Assembly: GCA_001999425.1 (NCBI GenBank)
Contig: MLHP01000016.1
Span: 1 to 64,000 of the forward strand
Direction: 5' to 3'
DNA from: Rodentibacter genomosp. 2
GTDB lineage: Bacteria > Pseudomonadota > Gammaproteobacteria > Enterobacterales > Pasteurellaceae
Length of the DNA stretch: 64,000 nt
The position numbers were made by a program, and so were the translations under genes. Positions 1 to 9,646 of the stretch are shown in pieces (positions within the stretch are counted from its first letter, which is position 1; every line of letters starts with the position of its first letter). The notes beneath the pieces were generated by a model, which worked only from the letters and a program-made list of their open reading frames with translations, did no database searches and was not told where the DNA came from.

Positions 1-3000
1 ATTTCACAGATGGTAATTATACAACTGCATCGGTAGGTAAAGACGGTATAGTTAAATATGATGTTAAGTTAGGTGCAACGCCAACTACTCCAATGAATGG
101 TAAGAACGGCAAAGATGGTGCAAATGGCATTGCAACAGTTCATCAAGTGGTTGATATCGTAAACAACAGCGGATGGAATGCAAATGCAACCGGTAATGTA
201 AACGGTAGTTCCGTAGCGAAAACTGTAAAACCGGGTACAGTAGTTAATTTGGATGCGGGTAAAAATTTAATTATCACCCAAAGAGGTACTGATGAAGCTC
301 AAACTTACAGCTTTGCATTGAATAAAGACTTAACTAATTTAGATAAGATTGTTGTAAACGGCACAAATGGTGTGAACGGTAAAGATGGGGTGACAATCAC
401 CGGCCCTAACGGTCAAAATGGTGAAGATGGTAAAGTCGGAATCACCGGTAAAGATGGAAAAGATGCGGTTTCTATCTCTGGTAAAGATGGAGTGGGTCAT
501 ATTGGTTTAACAGGGCCTAAAGGTGCTGACGGTAGTGATGGTGTATCCGCTGATATTTCTGTAAAAGAAGGCAAAGCCGGTGTTGATGGTGAAGATGGTA
601 AAGACGGAATTACCCGTATCGTTTACAAAGATAAAGATGGCAAAGAACATGAAGTGGCGACGCATGATGATGGTATGAAATACTATGGTGATGCAATTGC
701 AAACACAAATGTCATCAAAAAGCACTTAAATGAACAAGTAAACATTATAGGTGGTATTACAGACAGAAACGAACTTTCGGAAGAAAATAACATTGGTGTT
801 ATTTCTGATGGTTCTAGTAACTTAACCGTTCGTTTAGCAAAAAATCTCAACGGCATTAATTCGGTTGGTGGAAATAACTCATCAATTGTCTTTAGCGGTA
901 AAGATAATAATGATCCTTCCCAACCGGCTGTAACCATCAAGGGCGGAGACGTAAGCATTGATGGTAATAAAATTACCAACCTTAAAGATGGTGAGGTAAA
1001 TGCAACCTCTAAAGATGCGGTAAATGGTTCACAACTTTATAATGTAACTAATGCAATCAATACGAAAGGTTTAGACTTTGGTACGCAATCCGTTGGTAAT
1101 GATTCTGTTATCCACAAAAACTTAGGTGAAAAACTTGAGATTGTGGGTAAAGGAGAAAAATCAGATACTGAGTATGATGCAACTAATATCAAAACTATCA
1201 CTGAAAACGGAAAAGTAGTCATCGCCTTAGCGAAAGATTTAACAGCAAATAACGTCACTGTTGGCGAAAAAGGTGCTAACGGTAAAGATGGTATTGACGG
1301 TACTATCGGTGTGAATGGCAAAGACGGTTCATCAGTGGTTATCAATGGTAAAGACGGTTCAATCGGCTTAAATGGTAAAGATGGAGCAAATGGTCTAACT
1401 ATTAAAAGTGCGGATGGAAAAGCAGGTGTTGATGGAAAAGACGGTGAAAATAAAACCCGTATTGTTTATGAATCCAAAGATCCGAAAGACCCGAATAAAA
1501 CCATTACCGAGGAAGTGGCAACGCTTAACGATGGTTTAAAATTCAAAGGCGACAAAGGAGACTCTATTGCTAAAAAACTCAATGAAGAGCTAGAAATCTT
1601 GGGGAAATTAAATGCAAGTGCTAATGTTACCGATAAAAACTTACGTGTTGATAATGAAGGTGGTAAGTTAGTCCTTAAAATGGCTAAAGAGCTACAAGAT
1701 TTAACAAATGCGCAGTTCATTGATGAAATAGCAGGTAGTAAATCTGTTATCAACGGCAGTGGTTTAACTATTACGCCTAAAGACGCACCTATAAATAAAA
1801 CGGTTAGCGTGACAGACAAGGGCTTGAGTAATGGTGGAAACCAGATTGTTAATGTTGATAGTGGTTTAAAAGATGCTAATGGTAACAAAGTATCTTTAGC
1901 CGATGCTAATGGTGATACATTAAACAATGCTGTTAATGTTGGTGACTTAAAAGAATCTATTAATAATATTACTGACCCATCAAAAGGCGGCGGATTTGGT
2001 TTAACGGATGAAAATGGTAATGATGTTAAAGCAAAACTTGGTGAAACCGTAACCGTAAAAGGTGATGGAAGTGTAATCACTAAAGTTGTCAATGAAGGTG
2101 GCAAAGCTAAGTTACAGGTCGGCTTAAATAAAGATGTCACTGTTGGTAATGATCAAGAATCAGGGGTTATCACGGTTAAAGGTGAAAATGGTCAGGATGG
2201 AGTTTCTATCAATGGTAAAGATGGCTCTGTTGGTTTGAAGGGGGCTAATGGTAAAGATGGCATAACCTTGAATGGAAAAGACGGCACTATTGGTATTAAC
2301 GGTAAAGATGGTTCGAATGGCACAATTACTGTTGTTCAAGGTCAAGCTGGTCTTGATGGTAACGACGGTAAAGATGGCAAAACTAAAACCCGTATCGTTT
2401 ATGAAAAATCAAACGGTGAAACCGAAGAAGTGGCAACACTTAACGATGGCTTGAGATTTACCGGGAATAACGAAGTCGTTAATAACCATAAATTAAATTC
2501 TGTTGTGACCATTAAAGGTGAGGGGATTGATAAAAATGCCTCTAATAACTTTGAATCAGCAGCCGGCAATATCAATGTTAAAGCTGATGGCAAAGGTACT
2601 TTAGAAGTTCAATTAGCTAAAGACCTGAAAAATGTTGATTCTATCTCGAATAAAGATGGTCAAAAAATTGAGTTTAAAGCAGGTGGAACCACGATCTCAG
2701 GGGGGAATTTAAGTGTTGACAGTAACAAGATCACTAACGTGAAAGCAGGTGAAGACGATACTGATGCTGTCAATGTAAAACAGTTAAAAGATGGTCTTGC
2801 ACAAGCAACAACGAAGGTTGAAGCGGGTAAAAATATCGAAGTGGTACCAACTAAAAATGCCGATGGTAGCACGACTTATACTGTGAAAACCAAAGATAAT
2901 GTTGATTTCACTTCTGTAACCACAGGTAACACAACGATGAATGATAGTGGTATCACAATCAGAGCCTCTGACAATGGTAAAACCAATGTGACATTAACCA

Positions 3001-4235
3001 ATAAAGGTTTAGATAACGGTGGTAATAAAGTTGTAAATATTGCTGATGGTGATATTAGTGCAACATCTAAGGATGCTGTAAATGGTTCACAGTTACACAA
3101 CGTTAAGCAAGAGCTGGCTAGAGAAGGTTTGAATTTCAGAGGTCAAAGCGGACAAAGTATTCATAAAAATCTTGGTGAAACACTTGAAATAGTTGGTAAA
3201 GGCGAAAAAGCCGATACTGAATATGATGCGGCGAACATCAAAACTTATGAAGAAAATGGCAAAGTTGTTATCGCCTTAGCGAAAGACCTAACGGTGAATA
3301 AAGTCACTGTGGGTGAAAAAGGCGCTAATGGTAAAGATGGTGCCGATGGCTCTATTGGCGTGAACGGCAAAGACGGTTCAGCAGTAGTTATCAATGGAAA
3401 AGACGGCTCAATTGGCTTAAATGGTAAAGACGGCAAAAATGGCGTATCTATCAAAGGTCAGGATGGAAAAGTTGGAGTTAACGGTAAAGATGGTGAAACT
3501 CGTTTGGTTTATGTGGAAAAAGACAATCCAAATAAAACTCACGAGATCGCAACTACTGATGACGGCTTGAAATTCACAGGTAATAATGAGGTAGTGAACA
3601 GCCATAAACTTAACAGCAAAGTTACGGTGAAAGGTGAAGGGGTTTCTAAATCGCAATCTGAAAACTTCAAATCTGCTAAGGGTAGCATCAATGTTAAAGC
3701 TGATGGTAAAGGTACTTTAGAAGTTCAACTTGCAAAAGACATTGATCTTGGTAACGATGGTTCAGTAAGAACAGGTAATACCGTTGTAAACAACAGTGGT
3801 GTTTCTGTGAAAAATGGTCCAAGTATGACTACTGACGGTATTAATGCAGGTAATAAAAAAATTACCAATGTGGCACCTGGTGAAGTTTCCGCTACCTCTA
3901 CCGATGCGGTGAATGGCTCTCAGTTATATGCAGTTAATCGAAATATCAATAATATTAACAATAATGTTAATAGCTTAAATAACAAGATTAATAAAGTTGA
4001 TAAAGATCTGAGAGCAGGTATTGCCGGAGCAGCAGCGATTGCCGGTTTACCTCAGGTTCGAGGAAATGGTAAATCAATGGTTGCGGTTGCAGCAAGTAAC
4101 TATCGTGGTGAAAATGCGGTAGCCTTAGGTTATACCAAAGCCAGTGATAACGGAAAAGTATTGCTGAAATTAAGCGGTAGTACCAATACTCGTGGTGATG
4201 TCGTAAGTGCGGTCGGTCTTGGCTATGAGTGGTAA
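1..4235 (+). CDS. Trimeric autotransporter adhesin (YadA/Hia type), C-terminal part
   Basis: The frame is open from the first complete codon at base 3, so the gene starts upstream and only its last 1,410 codons are visible; the ATG at 93 is internal. The final 75 or so residues match the YadA-type membrane anchor: a coiled coil rich in Asn/Ile/Leu (NINNINNNVNSL region), then AGIAGAAAIAGL, four short beta strands, and a terminal GYEW with the expected aromatic last residue. Neck motifs of the DAVNGSQL type occur near 1014, 3072 and 3903. Between them lie Gly-X-Y runs dominated by NGKDG. Known proteins of this family are outer-membrane homotrimers that bind host cells or matrix; the ligand here is unknown. 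An exact uptake signal sits in the anchor at 4205-4213. Family assignment is very secure; receptor and gene name are not inferable. Confidence 0.95.
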   Translation, partial: FTDGNYTTASVGKDGIVKYDVKLGATPTTPMNGKNGKDGANGIATVHQVVDIVNNSGWNANATGNVNGSSVAKTVKPGTVVNLDAGKNLIITQRGTDEAQTYSFALNKDLTNLDKIVVNGTNGVNGKDGVTITGPNGQNGEDGKVGITGKDGKDAVSISGKDGVGHIGLTGPKGADGSDGVSADISVKEGKAGVDGEDGKDGITRIVYKDKDGKEHEVATHDDGMKYYGDAIANTNVIKKHLNEQVNIIGGITDRNELSEENNIGVISDGSSNLTVRLAKNLNGINSVGGNNSSIVFSGKDNNDPSQPAVTIKGGDVSIDGNKITNLKDGEVNATSKDAVNGSQLYNVTNAINTKGLDFGTQSVGNDSVIHKNLGEKLEIVGKGEKSDTEYDATNIKTITENGKVVIALAKDLTANNVTVGEKGANGKDGIDGTIGVNGKDGSSVVINGKDGSIGLNGKDGANGLTIKSADGKAGVDGKDGENKTRIVYESKDPKDPNKTITEEVATLNDGLKFKGDKGDSIAKKLNEELEILGKLNASANVTDKNLRVDNEGGKLVLKMAKELQDLTNAQFIDEIAGSKSVINGSGLTITPKDAPINKTVSVTDKGLSNGGNQIVNVDSGLKDANGNKVSLADANGDTLNNAVNVGDLKESINNITDPSKGGGFGLTDENGNDVKAKLGETVTVKGDGSVITKVVNEGGKAKLQVGLNKDVTVGNDQESGVITVKGENGQDGVSINGKDGSVGLKGANGKDGITLNGKDGTIGINGKDGSNGTITVVQGQAGLDGNDGKDGKTKTRIVYEKSNGETEEVATLNDGLRFTGNNEVVNNHKLNSVVTIKGEGIDKNASNNFESAAGNINVKADGKGTLEVQLAKDLKNVDSISNKDGQKIEFKAGGTTISGGNLSVDSNKITNVKAGEDDTDAVNVKQLKDGLAQATTKVEAGKNIEVVPTKNADGSTTYTVKTKDNVDFTSVTTGNTTMNDSGITIRASDNGKTNVTLTNKGLDNGGNKVVNIADGDISATSKDAVNGSQLHNVKQELAREGLNFRGQSGQSIHKNLGETLEIVGKGEKADTEYDAANIKTYEENGKVVIALAKDLTVNKVTVGEKGANGKDGADGSIGVNGKDGSAVVINGKDGSIGLNGKDGKNGVSIKGQDGKVGVNGKDGETRLVYVEKDNPNKTHEIATTDDGLKFTGNNEVVNSHKLNSKVTVKGEGVSKSQSENFKSAKGSINVKADGKGTLEVQLAKDIDLGNDGSVRTGNTVVNNSGVSVKNGPSMTTDGINAGNKKITNVAPGEVSATSTDAVNGSQLYAVNRNINNINNNVNSLNNKINKVDKDLRAGIAGAAAIAGLPQVRGNGKSMVAVAASNYRGENAVALGYTKASDNGKVLLKLSGSTNTRGDVVSAVGLGYEW
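991..1400 (+). repeat. Long internal duplication in adhesin, copy 1
   Basis: This stretch encodes a DAVNGSQL neck, an IHKNLGE..LEIVGKGEK segment, a GKVVIALAKDLT segment, VTVGEKGANGKDG and the following Gly-X-Y run. It recurs in the same order 2,058 bases downstream (about 3049-3458) with strongly similar DNA. The unit therefore spans a neck, a beta-rich domain and a collagen-like block, and is a likely substrate for length change by recombination. Confidence 0.8.
3049..3458 (+). repeat. Long internal duplication in adhesin, copy 2
   Basis: Second copy of the unit at about 991-1400. The neck, the IHKNLGE..LEIVGKGEK segment, the ALAKDLT segment and the VTVGEKGANGKDG entry to the collagen-like block occur in identical order. 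Differences cluster in the segment just after the neck, where copy 1 reads as TNAINTKGL and copy 2 as KQELAREGL. Confidence 0.8.
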
Positions 4236-4263
4236 TTAGTATTCATAGCTAATCAGATGTTAT

Positions 4264-4300
4264 AAAGCTCAATCTTTTAGATAAAGATTGAGCTTTCTTC
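4264..4300 (+). terminator. Terminator after adhesin gene
   Basis: A perfect 14-bp inverted repeat (4264-4277 with 4283-4296, stem core GCTCAATC) with a 5-base loop starts 29 bases after the stop codon. Only a short, broken T stretch follows, so termination may be moderate. It could work in both directions. Confidence 0.75.
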
Positions 4301-4410
4301 ATTCATCTGTGTAACTACTTGTTTTAAATTAAGATAATCAATTCATCTATTGGTAAGAAATGAATTTGACACTCATATTCTAAACGGGAAACGCTCACTT
4401 TTTATTGTGA

Positions 4411-4794
4411 TTTGTCAGATTTAATCTGATCTTCTACATATTAAAAGATAAAGTAGGTAGGGAAGTTTATGTTCATCTAAGAATATTATGTGAGCAGCTT
4501 AAAATAGAAATAGTAGAATTAAACGTTCAAATAGATCATGTCCATTTGTTGGTTAATATTCCGCCGAAGATATCAGTTTCAGAAGTAATGGGACATTTAA
4601 AAGGTAGGACAGCGATAAGATTGTTCAATAAGTTTCCCTATTTAAGGAAGCATAAATTATGGGGCAATCACTTTTGGGCAAGAGGTTACAGTGTTGATAC
4701 CGTAGGTGTTAATGCAGAAATGATACGAAGATATGTGAAGTATCAAGAGAAACATGAGCTTGAAGACAAGCAATTAAGTCTTTCGACGGAATAA
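4411..4794 (+). pseudogene. tnpA: IS200/IS605-family transposase (tnpA) remnant
   Basis: From about 4441 the frame reads LKDKVGREVYVHLRILCEQL, then DHVHLLV, IPPKISVSEVMGHLKGR and NHFWARGYSVDTVG, ending at the stop at 4792-4794. These are hallmark segments of the Y1 HUH transposases; DHVHLLV holds the His-x-His (HUH) pair and GYSVDTVG matches the region around the catalytic Tyr. The N-terminal part is broken. The expected FH/FNL-IFYTKYRY..LKDK segment is shortened by several codons (FNLIFYI runs directly into LKDK), an in-frame TGA lies at 4408-4410, and no start codon is visible. The upstream bases around 4385-4440 resemble the missing N-terminus in another frame, so both a frameshift and a small deletion are likely. 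No tnpB is present. The element is probably not functional. Confidence 0.8.
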
Positions 4795-4825
4795 AATTTG
4801 GATTCTCAGAATCGAAATTTAAAAA

Positions 4826-4875
4826 CGCCCCTATGGGGCGCAAATTAAAGCCACCTTCTATGAAGGTGGATTTTT
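4826..4875 (+). mobile_element. Right-end hairpins of the IS200/IS605 remnant
   Basis: Two small hairpins follow the transposase stop: CGCCCC/GGGGCG with loop TAT (4826-4840), and CCACCTTC/GAAGGTGG with loop TAT (4851-4869) followed by ATTTTT. Subterminal hairpins of this kind are the recognition structures at the ends of IS200/IS605 elements. The second also looks like an intrinsic terminator, which would shield miaB from transcription entering from the left. The exact element boundary cannot be fixed. Confidence 0.65.
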
Positions 4876-4980
4876 ACTTCCAAACTAGTAAAAATAAATT
4901 TGGACTGGTAAGAATGAGGACAAATTTGTACAATAGCCAACCGTTTTTTGGGATTGACTAATGATTATAGAAATAGAAAG

Positions 4981-6405
4981 ATGACGCAAAAATTACATAT
5001 TAAAACTTGGGGCTGCCAAATGAATGAGTATGATTCATCAAAAATGGCAGATTTATTGTTGAGCACCCATGGACTTGAATTGACAGATATTCCTGAAGAA
5101 GCGGACGTGTTGTTACTAAATACCTGCTCCATTCGTGAAAAAGCACAAGAAAAAGTATTTCATCAATTAGGGCGTTGGAAAGAGTTAAAGAAAACGAAAC
5201 CGAATTTAGTTATTGGTGTGGGAGGCTGTGTCGCTTCACAGGAAGGTGAGCATATTCGTCATCGCGCGCCTTATGTAGATATTATTTTTGGTCCTCAAAC
5301 CTTGCATCGCTTGCCAGAGATGATTAACCAAATTCGTGGCGGCAAAAGTTCAGTAGTGGATGTTAGTTTCCCTGAGATTGAGAAATTTGACCGTTTACCT
5401 GAACCGCGTGCGGAAGGTCCGACCGCGTTTGTTTCTATTATGGAAGGCTGTAACAAATACTGTACTTTCTGTGTCGTACCTTATACGAGAGGAGAAGAGG
5501 TCAGCCGTCCGGTAGATGATGTGTTATTTGAAATTGCGCAGTTAGCCGAACAAGGTGTACGTGAAGTAAACTTACTTGGTCAAAACGTCAATGCCTATCG
5601 TGGCCCGACCCACGATGGAGAAATTTGTAGTTTTGCAGAGTTACTTCGTTTAGTTGCTTCCATTGATGGAATCGATCGCTTACGTTTTACCACAAGCCAT
5701 CCGATTGAATTCACCGATGATATTATTGATGTGTATCGTGATACACCGGAACTTGTGAGCTTCTTACACCTACCTGTTCAATCTGGATCTGATCGCGTTC
5801 TTACTATGATGAAACGTAGTCATACCGCATTAGAATATAAATCCATTATCCGTAAGTTGCGTGCGGTTCGCCCTGATATTCAAATTAGTTCCGACTTTAT
5901 TGTGGGTTTCCCAGGGGAAACCGCAGAAGATTTTGAGCAAACCATGAATCTTATTGCACAAGTTAATTTTGATATGAGTTTTAGCTTTGTCTACTCTGCT
6001 CGTCCGGGAACTCCTGCTGCGGATATGCCAGATGATGTAACGGAAGACGAAAAAAAACAACGCTTATATGTATTGCAAGAACGGATTAATCAGCAGGCAG
6101 CACAATTTAGTCGTCGTATGTTAGGAACAGAACAGCGAGTGTTGGTGGAGGGACCGTCGAAAAAAGATATTATGGAACTCACCGGTAGAACGGAAACAAA
6201 CCGTATTGTGAATTTCCAAGGCTCGCCTGACATGATAGGGAAATTTGTCGATGTGAAAATTACGGATGTCTATACCAATTCTTTGCGTGGCGAAGTGGTT
6301 CGTACTGAAGAAGAAATGGGATTGCGTATTGCACAATCACCACAAGAAGTGATGAACCGAACACGAAAAGAAGATGAATTAGGTGTGGTACACTATCAAG
6401 GGTAA
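4981..6405 (+). CDS. miaB: tRNA-2-methylthio-N6-dimethylallyladenosine synthase MiaB
   Basis: MiaB is a radical-SAM methylthiotransferase that adds the 2-methylthio group to i6A37 of tRNAs reading UNN codons. The 474-residue product has the N-terminal UPF0004 cluster-binding cysteines at C12, C49 and C83. The radical-SAM triad is C157, C161 and C164 in the CNKYCTFC motif, and a TRAM domain lies at the C-terminus. These positions match the E. coli enzyme. The frame is open further upstream to a TTG at 4948, but the ATG at 4981 gives the family-typical start [21 protein letters not shown] and the usual length. No strong Shine-Dalgarno is visible. The IS200 remnant ends about 105 bases upstream. 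Confidence 0.97.
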   Translation: MTQKLHIKTWGCQMNEYDSSKMADLLLSTHGLELTDIPEEADVLLLNTCSIREKAQEKVFHQLGRWKELKKTKPNLVIGVGGCVASQEGEHIRHRAPYVDIIFGPQTLHRLPEMINQIRGGKSSVVDVSFPEIEKFDRLPEPRAEGPTAFVSIMEGCNKYCTFCVVPYTRGEEVSRPVDDVLFEIAQLAEQGVREVNLLGQNVNAYRGPTHDGEICSFAELLRLVASIDGIDRLRFTTSHPIEFTDDIIDVYRDTPELVSFLHLPVQSGSDRVLTMMKRSHTALEYKSIIRKLRAVRPDIQISSDFIVGFPGETAEDFEQTMNLIAQVNFDMSFSFVYSARPGTPAADMPDDVTEDEKKQRLYVLQERINQQAAQFSRRMLGTEQRVLVEGPSKKDIMELTGRTETNRIVNFQGSPDMIGKFVDVKITDVYTNSLRGEVVRTEEEMGLRIAQSPQEVMNRTRKEDELGVVHYQG

Positions 6406-6432
6406 CTCAATAGGCTGGATTTATTCCGGCCT

Positions 6433-7257
6433 TTATTTTATCTCACGCTCTTCCTTTACTCGCCAGTAAGTAGCAAATCTAGGTTTACCGGAATTTGTTA
6501 ATCCCCGATATTTATAAGTGATAAAAGATCCTATTGGTGGTGGATTTTCGCGTTCATTAAGATTAAATCCAGAACCGATCTTAAATTCTCCACGATGATT
6601 TTTACAGGTTAATGAGCCCATCACATTTTCAAACTGTCCCTTACCTTTGTGGTGAGCGATTACTGTACATTCTTCATCATGAGCGGTTTTTAATTTGAGT
6701 ATTTGCGTACTACGTTTCCTTTCATAGGGGGTATTAGGATTTCTTACCACCACGCCCTCTCCGAGTTGGCTTTCGATTTCTTTTAGAAATTCGTACAAAT
6801 GTTTTTTGTCTCGAATAGGAATTTGTTCAATGATTTGAATGTAGGGAGTAGGATGAGTTGAAAGATAGGTTTTTAACATATTAAGCCGTTCGAATAAATT
6901 TCCTTCAGCATCCGGCACATCAAATACATACAGTTTGAGTTTTTCCCAACGATTACCTTTGAAAGATTTAGTTATGGAGGATATTTCTTCAAACTGATTG
7001 CGTTCACTAAACAATTCGCCGTCAATGGCAAAAGGGGGAAAATCTTTTATGAAGTAAGCTGGTGGAAACAGTCTTTGCCCTTGGCGTGTCAAAAGTTGTG
7101 TTCCATCCCAATAGCCACGTACGCCATCAAGTTTTTCGGACATGACCCAGCCTTCAATATTTTGGTTGTCATAGTTTTTCAGAAGCATCATATCAATATC
7201 GGCATAAGCTTTTATGCTAATAAATAATATAAAAATAGCTCTAAGTAAGTTGTTCAT
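6433..7257 (-). CDS. Secreted ATP-dependent DNA ligase (LigE type)
   Basis: The 274-residue protein carries a signal peptide (about residues 1-19, ending KAYA). A minimal nucleotidyltransferase ligase core follows: motif I EKLDGVRG with the AMP-accepting Lys42, motif III IDGELF, motif IV EGVVVR and motif V LKLKT, then an OB-fold tail. Small periplasmic ligases of this kind are known from Haemophilus and Neisseria and seal nicks with ATP. Because they occur in naturally transformable bacteria, a role in handling imported or extracellular DNA has been proposed. It converges on miaB and diverges from gmhA, as in the Haemophilus neighbourhood. Enzyme class is secure; physiological role is inference. 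Confidence 0.93.
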   Translation of the reverse strand: MNNLLRAIFILFISIKAYADIDMMLLKNYDNQNIEGWVMSEKLDGVRGYWDGTQLLTRQGQRLFPPAYFIKDFPPFAIDGELFSERNQFEEISSITKSFKGNRWEKLKLYVFDVPDAEGNLFERLNMLKTYLSTHPTPYIQIIEQIPIRDKKHLYEFLKEIESQLGEGVVVRNPNTPYERKRSTQILKLKTAHDEECTVIAHHKGKGQFENVMGSLTCKNHRGEFKIGSGFNLNERENPPPIGSFITYKYRGLTNSGKPRFATYWRVKEEREIK

Positions 7258-7327
7258 CAGGTTCCTTTTTATAGTTCAAAATTAGCTGAAGATTAAAAAA
7301 GTGCGGTCGTTTTTCAAAATATTTTGA

Positions 7328-8047
<720 letters not shown>

Positions 8048-8075
8048 AGTGCGGTTATTTTCATTACTATTTTTA

Positions 8076-8106
8076 AAATCCCAAATTATTTTTGGGATTT
8101 TTTATT
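8076..8106 (+). terminator. Terminator after gmhA
   Basis: Ten-base-pair stem AAATCCCAAA (8076-8085) with TTTGGGATTT (8091-8100), loop TTATT, followed by a T run to 8103. This is a clear Rho-independent terminator separating gmhA from the arginine transporter operon. Confidence 0.88.
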
Positions 8107-8114
8107 CTAAATAC

Positions 8115-8150
8115 TTGCATAAATATGCATAAAAGCGTAATATTTGTGCA
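8115..8150 (+). promoter_or_regulatory. Tandem ARG boxes (ArgR operator) over art promoter
   Basis: A palindrome TGCAT-AAAT-ATGCA lies at 8116-8129 and fits the ArgR box pattern TGMAT-WWWW-ATKCA. A weaker second box lies at 8137-8150 (11 of 14 positions fit). The centres are exactly 21 bp apart, the spacing of paired ARG boxes that bind one ArgR hexamer. A possible promoter (TTGCAT at 8115-8120, TAATAT at 8138-8143, 17-bp gap) is covered by both boxes, so arginine-dependent repression is predicted. Confidence 0.72.
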
Positions 8151-8174
8151 TTCTATAACGTAAAGAGAATTGAA

Positions 8175-8906
8175 ATGGCTATTCGTGTTAAAAATTTAAA
8201 TTTTTTCTATGGTGCTTCCCAAGCATTATTTGATATTAATTTGGAAGCGGAAGAAGGGGATACGGTAGTATTGCTGGGTCCAAGTGGTGCTGGAAAAAGT
8301 ACATTAATTCGTACATTAAATTTATTGGAAGTGCCAACAACCGGTCAATTAAGTATTGCCAACAATAAATTTGATTTATCAAAGGCAACTACTAATTCGA
8401 ATGCGATTCGCCAGTTACGCCAAGATGTGGGAATGGTTTTTCAACAATACAATCTTTGGCCGCATCTGACAGTGCTTGAAAATTTAATTGAAGCGCCAAT
8501 GAAAGTGTTAGGAATGGATGAATTAACGGCAAAAACAGAAGCAATGGAGTTACTAAAACGTTTACGCTTGGAAGAATACGTTGATCGTTTTCCTCTACAT
8601 TTATCGGGCGGGCAACAACAACGGGTGGCTATTGCACGGGCGTTGATGATGAAACCGCAAGTACTGTTATTTGACGAACCGACAGCAGCCTTGGATCCGG
8701 AAATTACTGCACAAGTAGTGGATATTATTAAAGAATTACAGGAAACGGGCATTACTCAAGTGATTGTGACCCATGAAGTTAATGTGGCACAAAAAGTCGC
8801 AACAAAAGTCGTGTATATGGAGCAAGGAAAAATTGTAGAAATGGGATCAGCTGATTGTTTTGAACATCCGCAAACTGAGCAATTTAGACAATATCTTTCT
8901 CACTAA
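8175..8906 (+). CDS. artP: Arginine ABC transporter ATP-binding protein ArtP
   Basis: This is the cytoplasmic ATPase of the arginine importer. The 243-residue protein has Walker [10 protein letters not shown] (residues 35-43), a Q-loop, the ABC signature LSGGQQQR and Walker [14 protein letters not shown]. It matches the polar amino acid ATPase subfamily and E. coli ArtP. It is the first gene of a four-gene operon, preceded by a predicted ArgR operator. The next gene, artI, starts 17 bases after its stop. Confidence 0.96.
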   Translation: MAIRVKNLNFFYGASQALFDINLEAEEGDTVVLLGPSGAGKSTLIRTLNLLEVPTTGQLSIANNKFDLSKATTNSNAIRQLRQDVGMVFQQYNLWPHLTVLENLIEAPMKVLGMDELTAKTEAMELLKRLRLEEYVDRFPLHLSGGQQQRVAIARALMMKPQVLLFDEPTAALDPEITAQVVDIIKELQETGITQVIVTHEVNVAQKVATKVVYMEQGKIVEMGSADCFEHPQTEQFRQYLSH

Positions 8907-8923
8907 AACAATAAGGAGACATT

Positions 8924-9643
8924 ATGAAAAAATTACTTTTAAGCGCAGTATTATTAGGTTCGGCAGCAATAGTAAATGCACAAGAAATTACTTTTGCGAT
9001 GGAGCCAAGTTATCCCCCGTTTGAGTTTACCAATGAAAAAGGGGAGATCATTGGTTTTGATGTGGATGTAGCGAATGCTATTTGTAAAGAAATTCAAGCA
9101 ACCTGCAAGTTTAAAGGTGAATCTTTTGATGCATTAATTCCAAATTTAAAGGCAAAACGTTTTGATGCTGCAATTTCCGCCATGGATATTACCGATGCAC
9201 GCTCAAAACAGGTGTTATTTTCGGATGCCTATTATGATAGTACGGCAAGCTATGTAGCTTTAAAAGGTAAAGCAACCCTGGAAACGGCTAAAAACATTGG
9301 TGTGCAAAATGGTACAACTTTCCAACAATATACTGTTGCTGAAACGAAGCAATATTCACCAAAAGCTTATACGAGTTTACAAGACGCTATTTTAGACTTA
9401 AAAAATGGTCGTATTGACATTATTTTCGGTGATACTGCCGTACTTGCGGATATGATCGGCAAAGAACCTGAAATTCAATTCGTTGGTGAAAAAGTGACGA
9501 ATAAAAAATACTTTGGTAACGGTTTAGGTATTGCAATGAATAAATCAAACAAAGAATTAGCCGAAAATTTAAATAAAGGTTTGGCGACAATTAGAGCAAA
9601 TGGTGAATACCAAAAGATCTATGATAAATGGATGATTAAATAA
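8924..9643 (+). CDS. artI: Arginine ABC transporter periplasmic binding protein ArtI
   Basis: This 239-residue solute-binding protein has a Sec signal peptide ([19 protein letters not shown], no lipobox Cys) and the family 3 binding fold. [12 protein letters not shown] at the mature N-terminus, [11 protein letters not shown], and the late [10 protein letters not shown] segment are typical of Arg/Lys/His/Gln binders. It captures arginine in the periplasm for ArtQM. An AAGGAG ribosome site precedes the ATG. Position between artP and artQ supports the assignment. Confidence 0.94.
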   Translation: MKKLLLSAVLLGSAAIVNAQEITFAMEPSYPPFEFTNEKGEIIGFDVDVANAICKEIQATCKFKGESFDALIPNLKAKRFDAAISAMDITDARSKQVLFSDAYYDSTASYVALKGKATLETAKNIGVQNGTTFQQYTVAETKQYSPKAYTSLQDAILDLKNGRIDIIFGDTAVLADMIGKEPEIQFVGEKVTNKKYFGNGLGIAMNKSNKELAENLNKGLATIRANGEYQKIYDKWMIK

Positions 9644-9646
9644 TTT

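Larger units (their letters stand above)
355..3590 (+). repeat. Four collagen-like NGKDG blocks, each ending in a TRIVY module
   Basis: Four blocks lie at about 355-690, 1255-1550, 2160-2470 and 3300-3590. Each begins with Gly-X-Y triplets (GAN GKD GID GTI GVN GKD is one run). The triplets are interrupted at intervals by one or two extra hydrophobic/Asn residues (VVI-N, SI-N, TL-N). Each block ends in a conserved module of the form TR(I/L)VY, a charged loop of variable length, then (V/I)AT..DG(L/M). The loop length differs between copies (longest in copy 2), so the copies have diverged. Confidence 0.85.

Noticed and set aside
1466-2140. Long open frame of 224 codons on the minus strand inside the adhesin
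   Set aside because: It is the antisense shadow of the repetitive NGKDG/Asn-rich coding frame, has no ribosome site or known motif, and similar shadows occur opposite each repeat.
355-3590. Regularly repeated short motifs resembling a CRISPR array
   Set aside because: The repeats are in-frame NGKDG codons of the adhesin, with no constant spacer length and no cas genes.
4948-4980. TTG start giving MiaB an 11-residue extension
   Set aside because: [13 protein letters not shown] at 4981 matches the conserved MiaB N-terminus and normal length.
8441-8752. Minus-strand open frame inside artP
   Set aside because: Shadow of a highly conserved ABC ATPase frame, with no motif and no ribosome site.
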